A stretch of 64,000 nt of DNA from Petrolisthes cinctipes (Eukaryota > Arthropoda > Malacostraca > Decapoda > Porcellanidae). The position numbers and the translations under genes were made by a program. Below are positions 13,621-26,543 of the stretch, in pieces (the first letter of the stretch is position 1; each line of letters opens with the position of its first letter). The notes beneath the pieces are model-generated. The model was not told the DNA's origin, ran no database searches, and saw only the letters and a program-made list of their open reading frames with translations. The stretch covers positions 248,001 through 312,000 of the forward strand of contig JAWQEG010000079.1 in NCBI GenBank assembly GCA_033782935.1. The letters run 5' to 3'.

Positions 13621-16600
13621 ATGGGGTGGTGGGTGTTTGGGTGTCATTACAGTCCTTGGACTGTAAATATCAACAGTCATTCATGGGATCGTGGGTGTAT
13701 GGGTGTCATTACAGTGTTTTGATTGTAAATATCAACAGTCATTCATAGGGTGGTGGGTATCATAAGAGTGCTTGGACTGTAAATATCAACAGTCATTCAT
13801 TGGGTTGTAGGTGTGTGGGTGTCATTACAGTGCTTGAACTGTAAATATCAACAGTCAATCATGAGGTAGTGGGTGTGTGGGTGTCAATAGAGTGCTTAGA
13901 CAGTAAATATGAACAGTCAATCATAAGGTGGTGGGTGGCATTACAGTGATTGGACTGTAAATATCAACAGTCATTCATAGGGTGATGGGTGTGTGGGTGT
14001 CATTACTGTGTTTGGACTGTAAATCTCAACAGTCATTTATAGAGTGGTGGGTGTTTGAGTGTCATTACATTGCTTAGACTGTAAATATCAACAGTCATTT
14101 ATGGGGTGGTGGGTGTGTGGGTGTCATTATTGTGCTTAGACTGTAAATACCAACAGTCATTAATAGGGTGGTTGGTGTGTGGGTGTCATTACAGTGCTTG
14201 GACTGTAAATATCAAGTCATTAATGGGGTGGTGGGTGTATGTGTTTTATTATTGCTTGATCTGTAAATATCAACTGTCATTCATGGAGTGGTGGGTGGCA
14301 TTACAGTGCTTGGACTGTAAATATCAACAGTCATTCATGAGGTGATGGGTGTGAGGGTGTCATTACAGTGCTTGGACTGTAAATATCAACAGTCATTTAT
14401 GGGATGGTGGGTGTTTGGGTGTCATTACATTGCTTGGACTGTAAATATCAACAGTCATTTATGGGGTGGTGGGTGTGTGGGTGTCATTACAGTGCTTGGA
14501 TTGTAAATATCAACAGTCATTCTTGGGGTGATGGTTGTGTGGGTGTTATTACAGTGCTTTGACTGTAAATATCAACAGTCATTCAGAGGGTGGTGGGTGT
14601 CATTAGAGTGCTTGGACTGTAAATATCAACAGTCATTCAAGGGGTGGTGGGTGTGTGGATGTCATTACAGTGCTTGGACTGAAAACATCAACAGTCATTT
14701 ATGGGATTGTGGGTGTGTGGGTGTCATAACAGTGCTTTTACTATAAATATCAACCATCATTTAAAGGGTGGTGGGTGAGTGGGTGTCATTACAGTGTTTG
14801 GACTGTAAATATCAACAGTCATTCATAGGGTGGTCGGTGTGTGGATGTCATTACAGTGCTTGGACTGTAAATATCAATAGTCAATCATGGGGTTGTGGGT
14901 GTGTTGGTGTCATTACAGTGCTTGGACTGTATATATCAACAGTCATTCATAGGGTGGTGGGTATCATTAGAGTGCTTGGACTGTAAATATCAACAGTCAT
15001 TCATAGGGTTGTGGTTGTGTGAGTGTCATTACATTGCTTGGACTGTAAATATCAATAGTCAATCATGGGGTGGTGGGTTTCGTAACAGTGCTTGGACTGT
15101 AAATATTAACAGTCATTCATAGGGTGGTGGGTGTGTGGGTGTTATTACAGTGTTTTGACTGTAAATATCAACAGTCATTCAGAGGGTGGTGGGTGTCATT
15201 AGAGTGCTTGGACTGTAAATATCAACAGTTATTCATGGGGTGGTGGGTGTGTGGGTATCATGAAAGTGCTTGGACTAAAAATATCAACAGTCATTCATGG
15301 GGTGGTGAGTGTGTGGGTGTCATTACAGTGCTTGGACTGTAAATATCAACCATAATTCATGAGGTGATGGGTGTGTGAGTGTCATTACAGTGCTTGGACT
15401 GTAAATATCAACAGTCATTTATGGGATTGTGGGTTTTTGGTTGTCATTACATTGCTTGGACTGTAAATATCAACAGTCAATCACGGGGTGGTGGGTGTTG
15501 TAACAGTGCTTGGACTGTAAATATCAACTATCATTCATTGGGTGGTGGGTGTGTGGATGTCATTACAGTGCTTGGACTGAAAATATCAACAGTCATTTAT
15601 GGGGTGGTGGGTGTGTGGGTGTCATTACAGTGCTTAAACTGTAAATATATAAACAGTCATTCATGGGTTGGTGAGTGTGTGGGTATTATTACAGTGCTTT
15701 GACTGTAAATATCAACCGTCATTCAGAGGGTGGTGGGTATCATTAGAGTGCTTGGACTGTAAATATCAACAGTTATTTATGGGTTGGTGGGTGTGTGGGT
15801 ATCATGAAAGTGCTTGGACTGTAAATATTAAAAGTCATTCATGGGGTGGTGAGTGTGTGGGTATCATTGCAGTTCTTGGACTGTAAATATCAACCACAAT
15901 TCATGGGGTGGTGTGTGTCTGGGTGTCATTACAGTGCTTTGACTGTAAATATCAACAGTCATTCAGAGGGTGGTGGGTGTCATTAGAGTGCTTGGACTGT
16001 AAATATCGACAGTGATTCATGGGGTGGTGGGTGTGTGGATGTCATTACAGTGCTTGGACTGAAAACATCAACAGTCATTTATGGGGTGGTGGGTGTTTGG
16101 GTGTCATTACAGTGCTTGGACTATAAATATCAACCATCATTTAAGGGGTGGTGGGTGAGTGGGTGTCATTACAGTGCTTGGACTGTAAATATCAACAGTC
16201 ATTTATAGGGTGGTCTGTGTGTGGATGTCATTATAGTACTTGGACTGTATATATTAACAGTCAATCATAGGGTGGTGGGTGTGTGGGTGTCATTACAGTG
16301 TTTTGATTGTAATTATCAACAGTTATTCATAGGGTGGTGGGTGTCATTACAGTGCTTGGACTGTAAATATCAACAGTCATTCATGGGGTGGTGGGTGTGT
16401 GGATGTCATTACAGTGCTTGGACTGAAAACATCAACAGTCATTTATGGGGTGGTGGGTGTGTGGGTATCATTACAGTGCTTGGACTATAAATATCAACCA
16501 TCGTTTAAAGGGTGGTGGGTGAGTGGGTGTCATTACAGTGCTTGGACTGTAAAGATTAACAGTCATTCTTTGGGAGGTGGTTGTGTGGGTGTCATTACAG

Positions 16601-16920
16601 TGCTTGGACTGTAAATATCAACCATAATTCATGGGGTGGTGGGTGTTGGGGTGTCATTACAGTGCTTGGACCTTAAATATCAACAGTCAATCATGGGGTG
16701 GTGGGTGTGTTGGTGTGATTACAGTGCTTGGACTGTAAATATCAACAGTCATTCATAGGGTGGTGGGTATCATTAGAGTGCTTGGACTGTAAATATCAAC
16801 AGTCATTCATGGTTTTGTGGGTGTGTGGGTGTCATTACAGTGCTTGGACTGTAAATATCAACTATAATTCATGGGGTCATGAGTGTTGGGGTGTCATTAC
16901 AGTGCTTTGACTGTAAATTT
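13620..16920 (+). repeat. Segmental duplication, right copy (partner 5350-7920)
   Basis: Offsets to the left copy are 8269 at the start and about 9010 at the end. The interior at 14.45-15.0 kb is instead closest to 9.1-9.7 kb (offset 5325) and 11.55-12.0 kb (offset 2898), marked by GGGTGATGGT at 14526 and by GAAAACATCAACAGTC followed by TATGGGATTGTGG. This copy therefore appears to be a duplicate into which, or next to which, another module was exchanged. Confidence 0.6.
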
Positions 16921-19900
16921 TAACAGTCATTCATGGGGTAGTGGGTGGCATTACAGTGCTTGGACTGTAAATATCAACAGTCATTCATAGGGTGATTAAT
17001 GTGTGGGTGTCATTACAGTGCTTGGACTGTAAATATCAACAGTTATTTAAAGGGTGGTTGGTGTTTGGTTTCATTACATTGCTTGGACTGTAAATATCAA
17101 TAGTCAATCATGGAGTTGTGGGTGTGTGGGTGTCATTACATTGCTTGGACTGTAAATATCAACTGTCATTGATAGGTTGGTAGGTGTGTGAGTGTTATTA
17201 CAGAGCTTGGACTGTAAATATCAACAGTCATTCATGGAGTGGTGGGTGTGTGGGTGTTATTACAGTGCTTGGATTGTAAATATCAACAGTCATTCTTGGG
17301 GTGATGGTTGTGTGGGTGTTATTACAGTGCTTTGACTGTAAATATCAACAGTCATTCAGAGTGTGGTAGGTGTCATTAGAGTGCTTGGACTGTAAATATC
17401 AACAGTCATTCATGGGGTGGTGGGTGTGTGAATGTCATTACAGTGCTTGGACTGAAAACATCAACAGTCATTTATGGGGTGGTGGGTGTGTGGGTGTCAT
17501 TACAGTGCTTGGACTATAAATATCAAACATCATTATGGGGTTGTGGGTGTGTGGGTGTCATGACAGTGCTTGGACTGTAAATATCAACAGTCATTATTTG
17601 GTGGTGGGTGTGTGAGTGTCATTACAGAGTTTGGACTGTAAATATCAACAGTCATTCATGGGGTAGTGGGTGTGTGGATGTCATTATAATGCTCGGACTG
17701 TAAATATCAACAGTTAATCATGGAGTGGTGGGTGTCTGGGTGTCATTACAGTGCTTGGATTGTAAATATCAACAGTCATTCTTGGGGTGATGGTTGTGTG
17801 GGTGTTATTACAGTGCTTTGACTGTAAATATCAACAGTCATTCAGAGTGTGGTAGGTGTCATTAGAGTGCTTGGACTGTAAATATCAACAGTCATTCATG
17901 GGGTGGTGGGTGTGTGGATGTCATTACAGAGCTTGGACTGTAAATATCAACAGTCATTCATGGGTTTGTGGGTGTGTGGGTGTCATTACAGTGCTTGGAC
18001 TGTAAATATCAACTATAATTAATGGGGTCGTGGGTGTTGGGGTGTCATTCCAGTGCTATGACTGTAAATATCAACAATCATTCATGGGTGTGGTGGGTGG
18101 CATTACAGAGCTTGGACTGTAAATATCAACAGTCATTCATAGGGTGATGAGTGTGTGGGTGTCATTACAGTGCTTGGACTGTAAGTATCAACAGTCATTT
18201 ATAGGGTAGTGGGTGTTTGGTGTCATTACATTGCTTGGACAGTAAATATCAACAGTCAATCATGGGGTGGTGGGTGTGTGGGTATCATTACAGTGCTTGG
18301 ACTGTAAATATCAACAGTCATTCATAGGGTGGTAGTTGTGTGAGTGTTATTACAGAGCTTGGACTGTAAATATCAACAGTCATTCATGGAGTGGTGGGTG
18401 TGTGGGTGTCATTACAGTGCTTGGACTGTAAATATCAACAGTCATTCTTGGGGTGATGGTTGTGTGGGTGTTATTACAGTGCTTTGACTGTAAATATCAA
18501 CAGTTATTCAGAGGGTGGTGGGTGTCATTAGAGTGCTTGGACTGTAAATATTAACAGTCATTTATTGGGTGGTGGGTGTTTCGATGTCATTCCAGTGCTT
18601 GGGCTGAAAATATCAACAGTCTTTCATGGGGTGGTGGGTGTGTGGGTGTCATTACAGTGTTTTGATTGTAATTATCATCAGTCAATCATAGAGTGGTGGG
18701 TGTCATTACAGTGCTTGGACTGTAAATATCAACAGTCATTTATGGGGTGGTGGTTGTGTGGGTGTCTTTACAGTGCTTAGACTTTAAATATCAAACATAA
18801 TTCATGGGATGGTAGGTGTGGGGGTGTCATTACATTGCTTGGACTGTAAATATCAACAGTCAATTATTGGGTGGTTGGTGTTTGGGTGTCATTACAGTGC
18901 TTGGACTGTAAATATCAACTGTCATTCATGGGATCGTGGGTGTATGGGTGTCATTACAGTGTTTTGATTGTAAATATCAACAGTCATTCATAGGGTGGTG
19001 GGTATCATTAGAGTGCTTGGACTGTAAATATCAACAGTCATTCATTGGGTTGTAGTTGTGTGGGTGTCATTACAGTGCTTGGACTGTAAATATCAACAGT
19101 CAATCATGAGGTAGTGGGTGTGTGGGTGTCAATATAGTGCATAGACTGTAAATATCAACAGTCAATCATAAGGTGGTGGGTGGCATTACAGTGATTGGAC
19201 TGTAAATATCAACATTTATTCATAGGGTGATGGGTGTGTGGGTGTCATTACTGTGTTTGGACTGTAAATATCAACAGTCATTTATAGAGTGGTGGGTGTT
19301 TGAGTGTCATTACATTGCTTGGACTGTAAATATCAAAAGTCAATCATGAGGTAGTGGGTGTGTGGGTGTCATTAGAGTGCTTGGACTGTAAATATCAACA
19401 GTCATTCATAGATTGGTGGGTGTCATTACAGTGTTCAGACTGTAAATATCAACAGTCATTTATGGGGTGGTGGGTGTGTGGATGTCATTACAGTGCTTGG
19501 ACTGAAAACATCAACAGTTATTCATGGGGTGGTTAGTGTGTGGGTGTCATTGCAGTTCTTGGACTGTAAATATCAACCATCATTCATTGGGTGGTGTGTG
19601 TGTGGGTGTCATTACAGTGCTTAAACTGTGAATATCAACAGTCATTAATGGGGTGGTGAGTGTGTGGGTATTATTACAGTGCTTTGACTGTAAATATCAA
19701 CAGTCATTCAGAGGGTGGTGGGTGTCATTAGAGTGCTTGGACTGTAAATATCAACAGTCATTCATGGGGTGGTGGGTGTGTGGATGTCATTACAGTGCTT
19801 GGACTGAAAACATCAACAGTCATTTATGGGGTAGAGGGTGTTTGGGTGTCATTACAGTGCTTGGACTATAAATATCAACCATCATTTAAGGGGTGGTGGG

Positions 19901-20240
19901 TGAGTGGGTGTCATTACAGTGCTTGGACTGTAAATATCAACAGTCATTCATAGGGTTGTCGGTGTGTGGATGTCATTACAGTGCTTGGACTGTAAATATC
20001 AACAGTCAATCATAGGGTGGTGGGTGTGTTGGTGTCATTAAAGTGGTTTGATTGTAATTATCAACAGTCATTCATAGGGTGGTAGGTGCCCTTACAGTGC
20101 TTGGACTGTAAATATCAACAGTCATTCATTGGGTGGTGGTTGTGTGGGTGTCATTAGAGTGCTTGGACTGTAAATATCAACCATAATTCATGGGGTGGTG
20201 CATGTGGGGGTGTCATTACAGTGCTTGGACTGTAAATATC
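16920..20240 (+). repeat. Shuffled HOR block including a 487-bp tandem repeat
   Basis: GGGTGATGGT lies at 17298, 17785 and 18451. The first two are 487 bp apart, and their surroundings match closely, including the unusual CAGAGTGTGGTAGGTGTC 54-bp monomer. The 13.1-13.3 kb order (CATTATGGGG, TCATGACAG, CAGAGTTTGG) returns at about 17.53-17.7 kb. The 18.1-18.5 kb stretch matches 21.0-21.4 kb (offset 2887). The 18.85-19.36 kb stretch matches 13.6-14.1 kb (offset 5245). No non-repeat sequence is seen. Confidence 0.6.
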
Positions 20241-21076
20241 AATAGTCAATCATGGGGTGGTGGGTGTGTTGGTGTCATTACAGTGCTTGGACTGTAAATA
20301 TCAACAGTCATTCATGGGGTGGTGGGTGTATGGGTGTCATTACAGTGATTTGATTGGAAATATCAACAGTCATTCATAGTGTGGTCGGTATCATTAGAGT
20401 GCTTGGACTGTAAATATCAACAGTCATTCATGGGTTTGTGGGTGTGTGGGTGTCATTACAGTGCTTGGACTGTAAATATCAACTATAATTCATGGGGTTG
20501 TGGGTGTTCGGGTGTCATTACAGTGCTTTGACTGTAAATATTAACAGTTATTCATGGGGTGGTGGGTGGCATTACAGTGCTTGGACTGTAAATATCAACA
20601 GTTATTCATAGGGTGATGAGGGTGTGGGTGTCATTACAGTGCTTGGACTGTAAATATCAACAGTCAATCATGAGCTGGTGGGTGTGTTGGTGTCATTACA
20701 GTGCTTGGACTGTAAATATCAACAGTCATTCATGGGGTGTTGGGTGTATGGGTGTCATTACAGTGATTTGATTGTAAATATCAACAGTCATTCATAGGGT
20801 GGTGGGTATCATTAGAGTGCTTGGACAGTAAATATCAACAGCTATTCATGGGTTTGTGGGTGTGTGGGTGTCATTACAGTGCTTGGACTGTAAATATCAA
20901 CTATAATTCATGGGGTCGTGGGTGTTGGGGTGTCATTACAGTGCTTTGACTGTAAATATCAACAATCATTCATGGGGTGGTGGGTGGCATTACAGTGCTT
21001 GGACTGTAAATATCAACAGTCATTCATAGGGTGATGAGTGTGTGGGTGTCATTACAGTGCTTGGACTGTAAATATC
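20240..21076 (+). repeat. Duplicated segment, offset 418 bp
   Basis: GTGATTTGATTG occurs at 20345 and 20763 in matching context: a GTGTGTTGGTGTC monomer, a GTGTATGGGTGTC monomer, the marker, a 54-bp monomer with GGTATCATTAGAG, a TTTGTGGG monomer and a CAACTATAATTC monomer. A 418-bp duplication of about seven monomers accounts for it. The copies differ at several positions. Confidence 0.6.
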
Positions 21077-21480
21077 AACAGTCATTTATAGGGTGGTGGG
21101 TGTTTGGTGTCATTACATTGCTTGGACAGTAAATATCAACAGTCAATCATGGGGTGGTGGGTGTGTGGGTATCATTACAGTGCTTGGACTGTAAATATCA
21201 ACAGTCATTCATAGGGTGGTAGATGTGTAAATGTTATTACAGAGCTTGGACTGTAAATATCAACAGTCATTCATGGAGTGGTGGGTGTGTGGGTGTCATT
21301 ACAGTGCTTGGACTGTAAATATCAACAGTCATTCTTGGGGTGATGGTTGTGTGGGTGTTATTACAGTGCTTTGACTGTAAATATTAACAGTCATTCATGG
21401 GGTGGTGGGTGTTTGGATGTCATTACAGTACTTGGACTGAAAATATCAACAGTCATTTATGGGGTGGTGGGTGTGTGGGT

Positions 21481-21958
21481 GTCATGACAGTGCTTGGACT
21501 GTAAAAATCAACAGTCATTATAGGGTGGTGGGTGTGTGAGTGTCATTACAGAGTTTGGAGTGTAAATATCAACAATCATTCATGGGGTGGTGGGTGGCAT
21601 TAGAGTGCTTGGATTGTAAATATTAACAGTCATTCATGGGGTGGTGGGTGTTTGGATGTCATTACAGTGCTTGGAATGAAAATATCAACAGTCATTTATG
21701 GGGTGGTGGGTGTGTGGGTGTCATGACAGTGCTTGGACTGTAAATATCAACAGTCATTATAGGGTGGTGGGTGTGTGAGTGTCATTACAGAGTTTGGAGT
21801 GTAAATATCAACAATCATTCATGGGGTGGTGGGTGGCATTACAATGCTTGGACTGTAAATATCAACAGTCATTCATAGGGTGATGAGTGTGTGGGTGTCA
21901 TTACAGTGCATGGACTGTAAATATCAACAGTCAATCATGGGGTGGTGGGTGTGTGGGT
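21481..21958 (+). repeat. Two tandem copies of a 239-bp four-monomer HOR
   Basis: GTCATGACAG lies at 21481 and 21720. The intervening order (a 61-bp CATTATAGGG monomer, a CAGAGTTTGGAGTG monomer, a 54-bp GGTGGCATT monomer and a 62-bp monomer) sums to 239 bp. The TTTGGAGTG variant appears in both copies. After the second copy the pattern changes to another module, and a further GTCATGACAG at 22323 heads a third, partial relative 603 bp on. Confidence 0.7.
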
Positions 21959-24250
21959 ATCATTACATTGCGTGGACTGTAAATATCAACAGTCATTCAT
22001 AGGGTGGTAGATGTGTAAATGTTATTACAGAGCTTGGACTGTAAATGTCAACAGTCATTCATGGAGTGGTGGGTGTGTGGGTGTCATTACAGTGCTTGGA
22101 CTGTAAATATCAACAGTCATTCTTGGGGTGATGGTTGTGTGGGTGTTATTACAGTGCTTTGACTGTAAATATCAACAGTTATTCAGAGGGTGGTGGGTGT
22201 CATTAGAGTGCTTGGACTGTAAATATTAACAGTCATTCATGGAGTGGTGGGTGTTTGGATGTCATTACAGTGCTTGGACTGAAAATATCAACAGTCATTT
22301 ATGGGGTGGTGGGTGTGTGGGTGTCATGACAGTGCTTGGACTGTAAATATCAACAGTCATTATAGGGTGGTGGGTGTGTGAGTGTCATTACAGAGTTTGG
22401 ACTGTAAATATCAACAGTCATTCATGGGGTGGTGGGTGTGTCGATGTCATTATAATGCTTGGACTGTAAATATCAACAGTTAATCATGGGGTGGTGGGTG
22501 TGTGTGTGTCATTACAGTGCTTCGACTGTAAATATCAACAGTCTTTCATGGGGTAGTGGGTGTGTGGGTGTCATTACAGTGTTTTGATTGTAATTATCAA
22601 CAGTCACTCATAGTTTGGTGGGTGTCATTACAGTGCTTGGACTGTAATTATCAACAGTCATTTATGGGGTGGTGGTTGTGTGGGTGTCTTTACAGTGCTT
22701 GGACTGTAAATATCAAACATAATTCATGGGATAGTGGGTGTTGGGGTGTCATTACAGTGCTTGGACTGTAAATATCAACAGTCATTTATAGGGTGGTGAG
22801 TGTTTGGTGTCATTACATTGCTTGGACTGTAAATATCAACAGTCAATCATGGGGTGGTGGGTGTGTGGGTATCATTACAGTGCTTGGACTGTAAATATCA
22901 ACAGTCATTCATAGGGTGGTAGGTGTGTGAGTGTTATTACAGAGCTTGGACTGTAAATATCAATAGTCATTCATGGAGTGGTTGGTGTGTGGGTGACATT
23001 ACAGTGCTTGGACTGTAAATATCAACAGTCATTCTTGCGGTGAAGGTTGTGTGGGTGTTATTACAGTGCTTTGACTGTAAATATCAACAGTTATTCAGAG
23101 GGTGGTGGGTGTCATTAGAGTGCTTGGACTGTAAATATTAACAGTCATTTTTAGGGTGGTGGGTGTTTGGATGTCATTACAGTGCTTGGACTGAAAATAT
23201 CAACAGTCATTTATGGGGTTGTGGGTGTGTGGGTGTCATTACAGTGCTTGGACTGTAAATATCAATAGTCATTCATAGGGTGGTGGGTCTGTGAGTGTCA
23301 TTACAGAGCTTGGACTGTATATATCATCAGTCCTTCATGGGGTGGTGGATGTATGGATGTCATTATAGTGCTTGGACTGTAAATATCAACAGTCAATCAT
23401 GGGGTGGTGGGTGTGTGGGTGTCATTACAGTGCTTGGACTGTAAATATCAACAGTCTTTCATGGGGTGGTGGGTGTGTGGGTGTCATTACAGTGTTTTGA
23501 TTGTAAATATCAAAAGTCAATCATAGGGTGGTGGGTGTCATTACAGTGTTTGGACTGTAAATATCAACAGTCATTTATAGGGTGGTGGTTGTGTGGGTGT
23601 CTTTACAGTGCTTGGACTGTAAATATCAAACAAAATTCATGGGATGGTGGGTTTGGGGGTGTCATTACAGTGCTTTAACAGTAAATATCAACAGTCAATC
23701 ATGGGGTGGTGGGTGTGTGGGTGTCATTACAGTGTTTTGATTGTAAATATCAACAGTCATTCATAGGGTGGTGGGTATCATTAGAGTGCTTGGACTGTAA
23801 ATATCAACAGTCATTCATGGGGTTGTGGGTGTGTTGGTGTCATTACAGTGCTTGGACTGTAAATATCAACAGTCAATCATGAGGTAGTGAGTGTGTGGGT
23901 GTCATTAGAGTGCTTAGACTGTAAATATCAACAGTCAATCATAGTGTTATGGGTGGCATTACAGTGATTGGACTGTAAATATCAACAGTCATTCATAGGG
24001 TGATGGGTGTGTGGGTGTCATTACAGTGTTTGGACTGTAAATATCAACAGTCATTTATAGAGTGGTGGGTGTTTGAGTGTCATTACATTGATTGGATGGT
24101 AAATATTAACAGTCAATCATGAGGTAGTGGGTGTGTGGGTGTCATTAGAGTGCTTAGACTGTATATATCAACAGTCATTCATAGATTGGTGGGTGTCATT
24201 TGAGTGCTTGGACTGTAAATATCAACAGTCATTAATAAGTTGGTGAGTGT
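21958..24250 (+). repeat. Mixed HOR block before the 24.25 kb repeat family
   Basis: Modules already seen further left recur: GGGTGATGGT at 22126, a decayed CGGTGAAGGT form near 23039, TCTTTACAG junction modules at 22678 and 23591, and the CATGAGGTAGTG monomer at about 23880 and 24120. The block is entirely array sequence. Its right end joins the three-copy HOR family that begins near 24250. Confidence 0.55.
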
Positions 24251-26543
24251 ATGGGTGTCATTATAGTGCATGGACTGTAAATATAAACCATATTTCATGG
24301 GGTTGTCGGTGTGTGGGTGTCATTACAGTGCTTTGTCTGTAAATATCAAGAGTCATTCATGGGGTGGTGGGTGTGAGGGTGTCATTACAGTGTTCGGACT
24401 GTAAATATCAACAGTCATTCATAAGGTGGTGGGTGTGGAGGTGTCATTATATTGCTTGGACTGTAAATACCAACAGTCATTCATGGGGTGGTTGGTGTGT
24501 GGGTGTCATTACAATGCTTGGACTGTAAATATCAAGTCATTAATGGGGTGGTGGGTGTGTGTGTGTCATTATTGCTTGGACTGTAAATATCAACAGTCAT
24601 TCATGGAGGGGGGTGGCATTACAGTGCTTGGACTGTAAATATCAACAGTCATTCATGAGGTGATGGGTGTGTGGGTGTCATTACAGTGCTTGGACTGTAT
24701 GTATTAACAGTCATTTATGGGGTGGTGGGTGTTTGGGTGTCATTACATTGCTTGGATTGTAAATATCAACATTTAATCATGGGGTGGTTGGTGTCATTAC
24801 AGTGCATGGACTGTAAATATCAACAGTCATTCATACGGTGGTGGGTGTGTGGGTGTTATTACAGTGCTTTGACTGTAAATATCAACAGTCATTCAGAAGG
24901 TGGTGGGTGTTATCAGAGTGCTTGGACAGTAAATATCAACAGCTATTCATGGAGTGATGGGTATGTGGGTATCATGAAAGTGCTTAAACCTTAAATATCA
25001 ACAGTCATTCATGGGGTGGTGATGTGTGGGAGTCATTGCAGTTCTTGGACTGTAAATATCAACCATCATTTATTTAGTGGTGTGTGTGTGGGAGTCATTA
25101 CAGTGCTTGGACTGTGAATATCAACAGTCATTCATGGGGTGGTGAGTGTGTGGGTATTATTACAGTGCTTCTACTGTAAATATCAACAGTCATTCAGAGG
25201 GTGGTGGGTGTCATTAGAGTGCTTGGACTGTAAATATTAACAGTCATTCATGGGGTGTTGGGTGTGTGGATGTCATTACAGTGCTTGAACTAACAATATC
25301 AACAGTCATTTATGGGGTGGTGGGTGTGTGGGTGTCATTACAGTGCTTGGACTATAAATATCAACCATCATTTATGGGGTTTTGGGTGAGTAGGTTTTCA
25401 TTACAGTGCTTGGACTATAAATATCAACAGTCATTCATAGGGTGGTGGGTGTGTGAGTGTCATTACAGAGCTTCGCCTGTAAATATTAACAGTCATTCAT
25501 TGGGTGGTGGGTTTGTGGATGTCATTACAGTGCTTGGACTGTAAATATCAACAGTCAATCATAGGGTGGTGGGTGTGTGGGCGTCATTACAGTGCTTGGA
25601 CTGTAAATATCAACAGTCATTCATGGGGTGGTAGGTGTGTGGGTGTCATTACAGTGTTTTGATTGTAATTATCAACAGTCATTTATAGGGTGGTGGGTGT
25701 CATTACAGTGCTTGGACTGTAAATATCAACAGTCATTCATGGGGTGGTGGGTGTGTGGGTGGATGTCATTACCGTGCTTGGACTGTAAATATCAACCATA
25801 ATTCATGGGGTGGTGGTTGTGGGGGTGTCATTACATTGCTTGGACTGTAAATTTCAACAGTCAATCATGGGGTGGTGGGTATGTTGGTGTCATTACAGTG
25901 CTTAGACTGTAAATATTAACAGTCATTCATAGGGTGGTGGGTGTGTGAGTATTATTACAGAGCTTGGACTGTAAATATCAAGTCATGTATATGGTGGTGG
26001 GTGTATAGGTGTCATTACAGTGATTTGATTGTAAATATCAACAGTCATTCATAGGGTGGTGGGTATCATTAGAGTGCTTGGACTGTAAATATCAACAGTC
26101 ATTTATGGGGTTGTGGGTGTGTGGGTGTCATTACAGTGCTTGGACTGTAAATATCAACTATAGTTCATGGGGTCGTAGGTGTTGGAGTGTCATTACAGTG
26201 CTTTTACTGTAAATATCAACAGTCATTCATAGGGTGGTGGGTGGCATTACAGTGCTTGGACTGTATATATCAAGAGTCATTCATAGGGTGATGGGTGTGT
26301 GGGTGTCATTACAGTGCTTGGACTGTAAATATCAACAGTCATTTATAGGGTGGTGGGTGTTTTGGTTTCATTACATTGCATGGACTGTAAATATTAACAG
26401 TCAATCATGGGGTGGTGGGTGTGTGGGTGTCACTACAGTGCTTGGACTGTAAATATCAACAGTCATTCATAGGGTGGTGGGTGTGTGTGTTATTACAGAG
26501 CTTGGACTGTAATTATCAACAGTCATTTATGGAGTGGTAGATG
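24250..26543 (+). repeat. HOR gamma, copy A (2294 bp)
   Basis: The start is set at the AACCATATTTCATGG monomer, which begins each copy. Landmarks are GGGTGTGGAG at 24431, a 58-bp CAAGTCATTAATGG monomer, a GGAGGGGGG run near 24605, a CTTGAACTAACAATATC monomer near 25285 and AGTCATGTATATGG at 25981. The distance from the first to the last is 1550 bp, as in copy C. The boundary to copy B follows from the 2294-bp spacing of GGGTGTGGAG. Confidence 0.75.
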
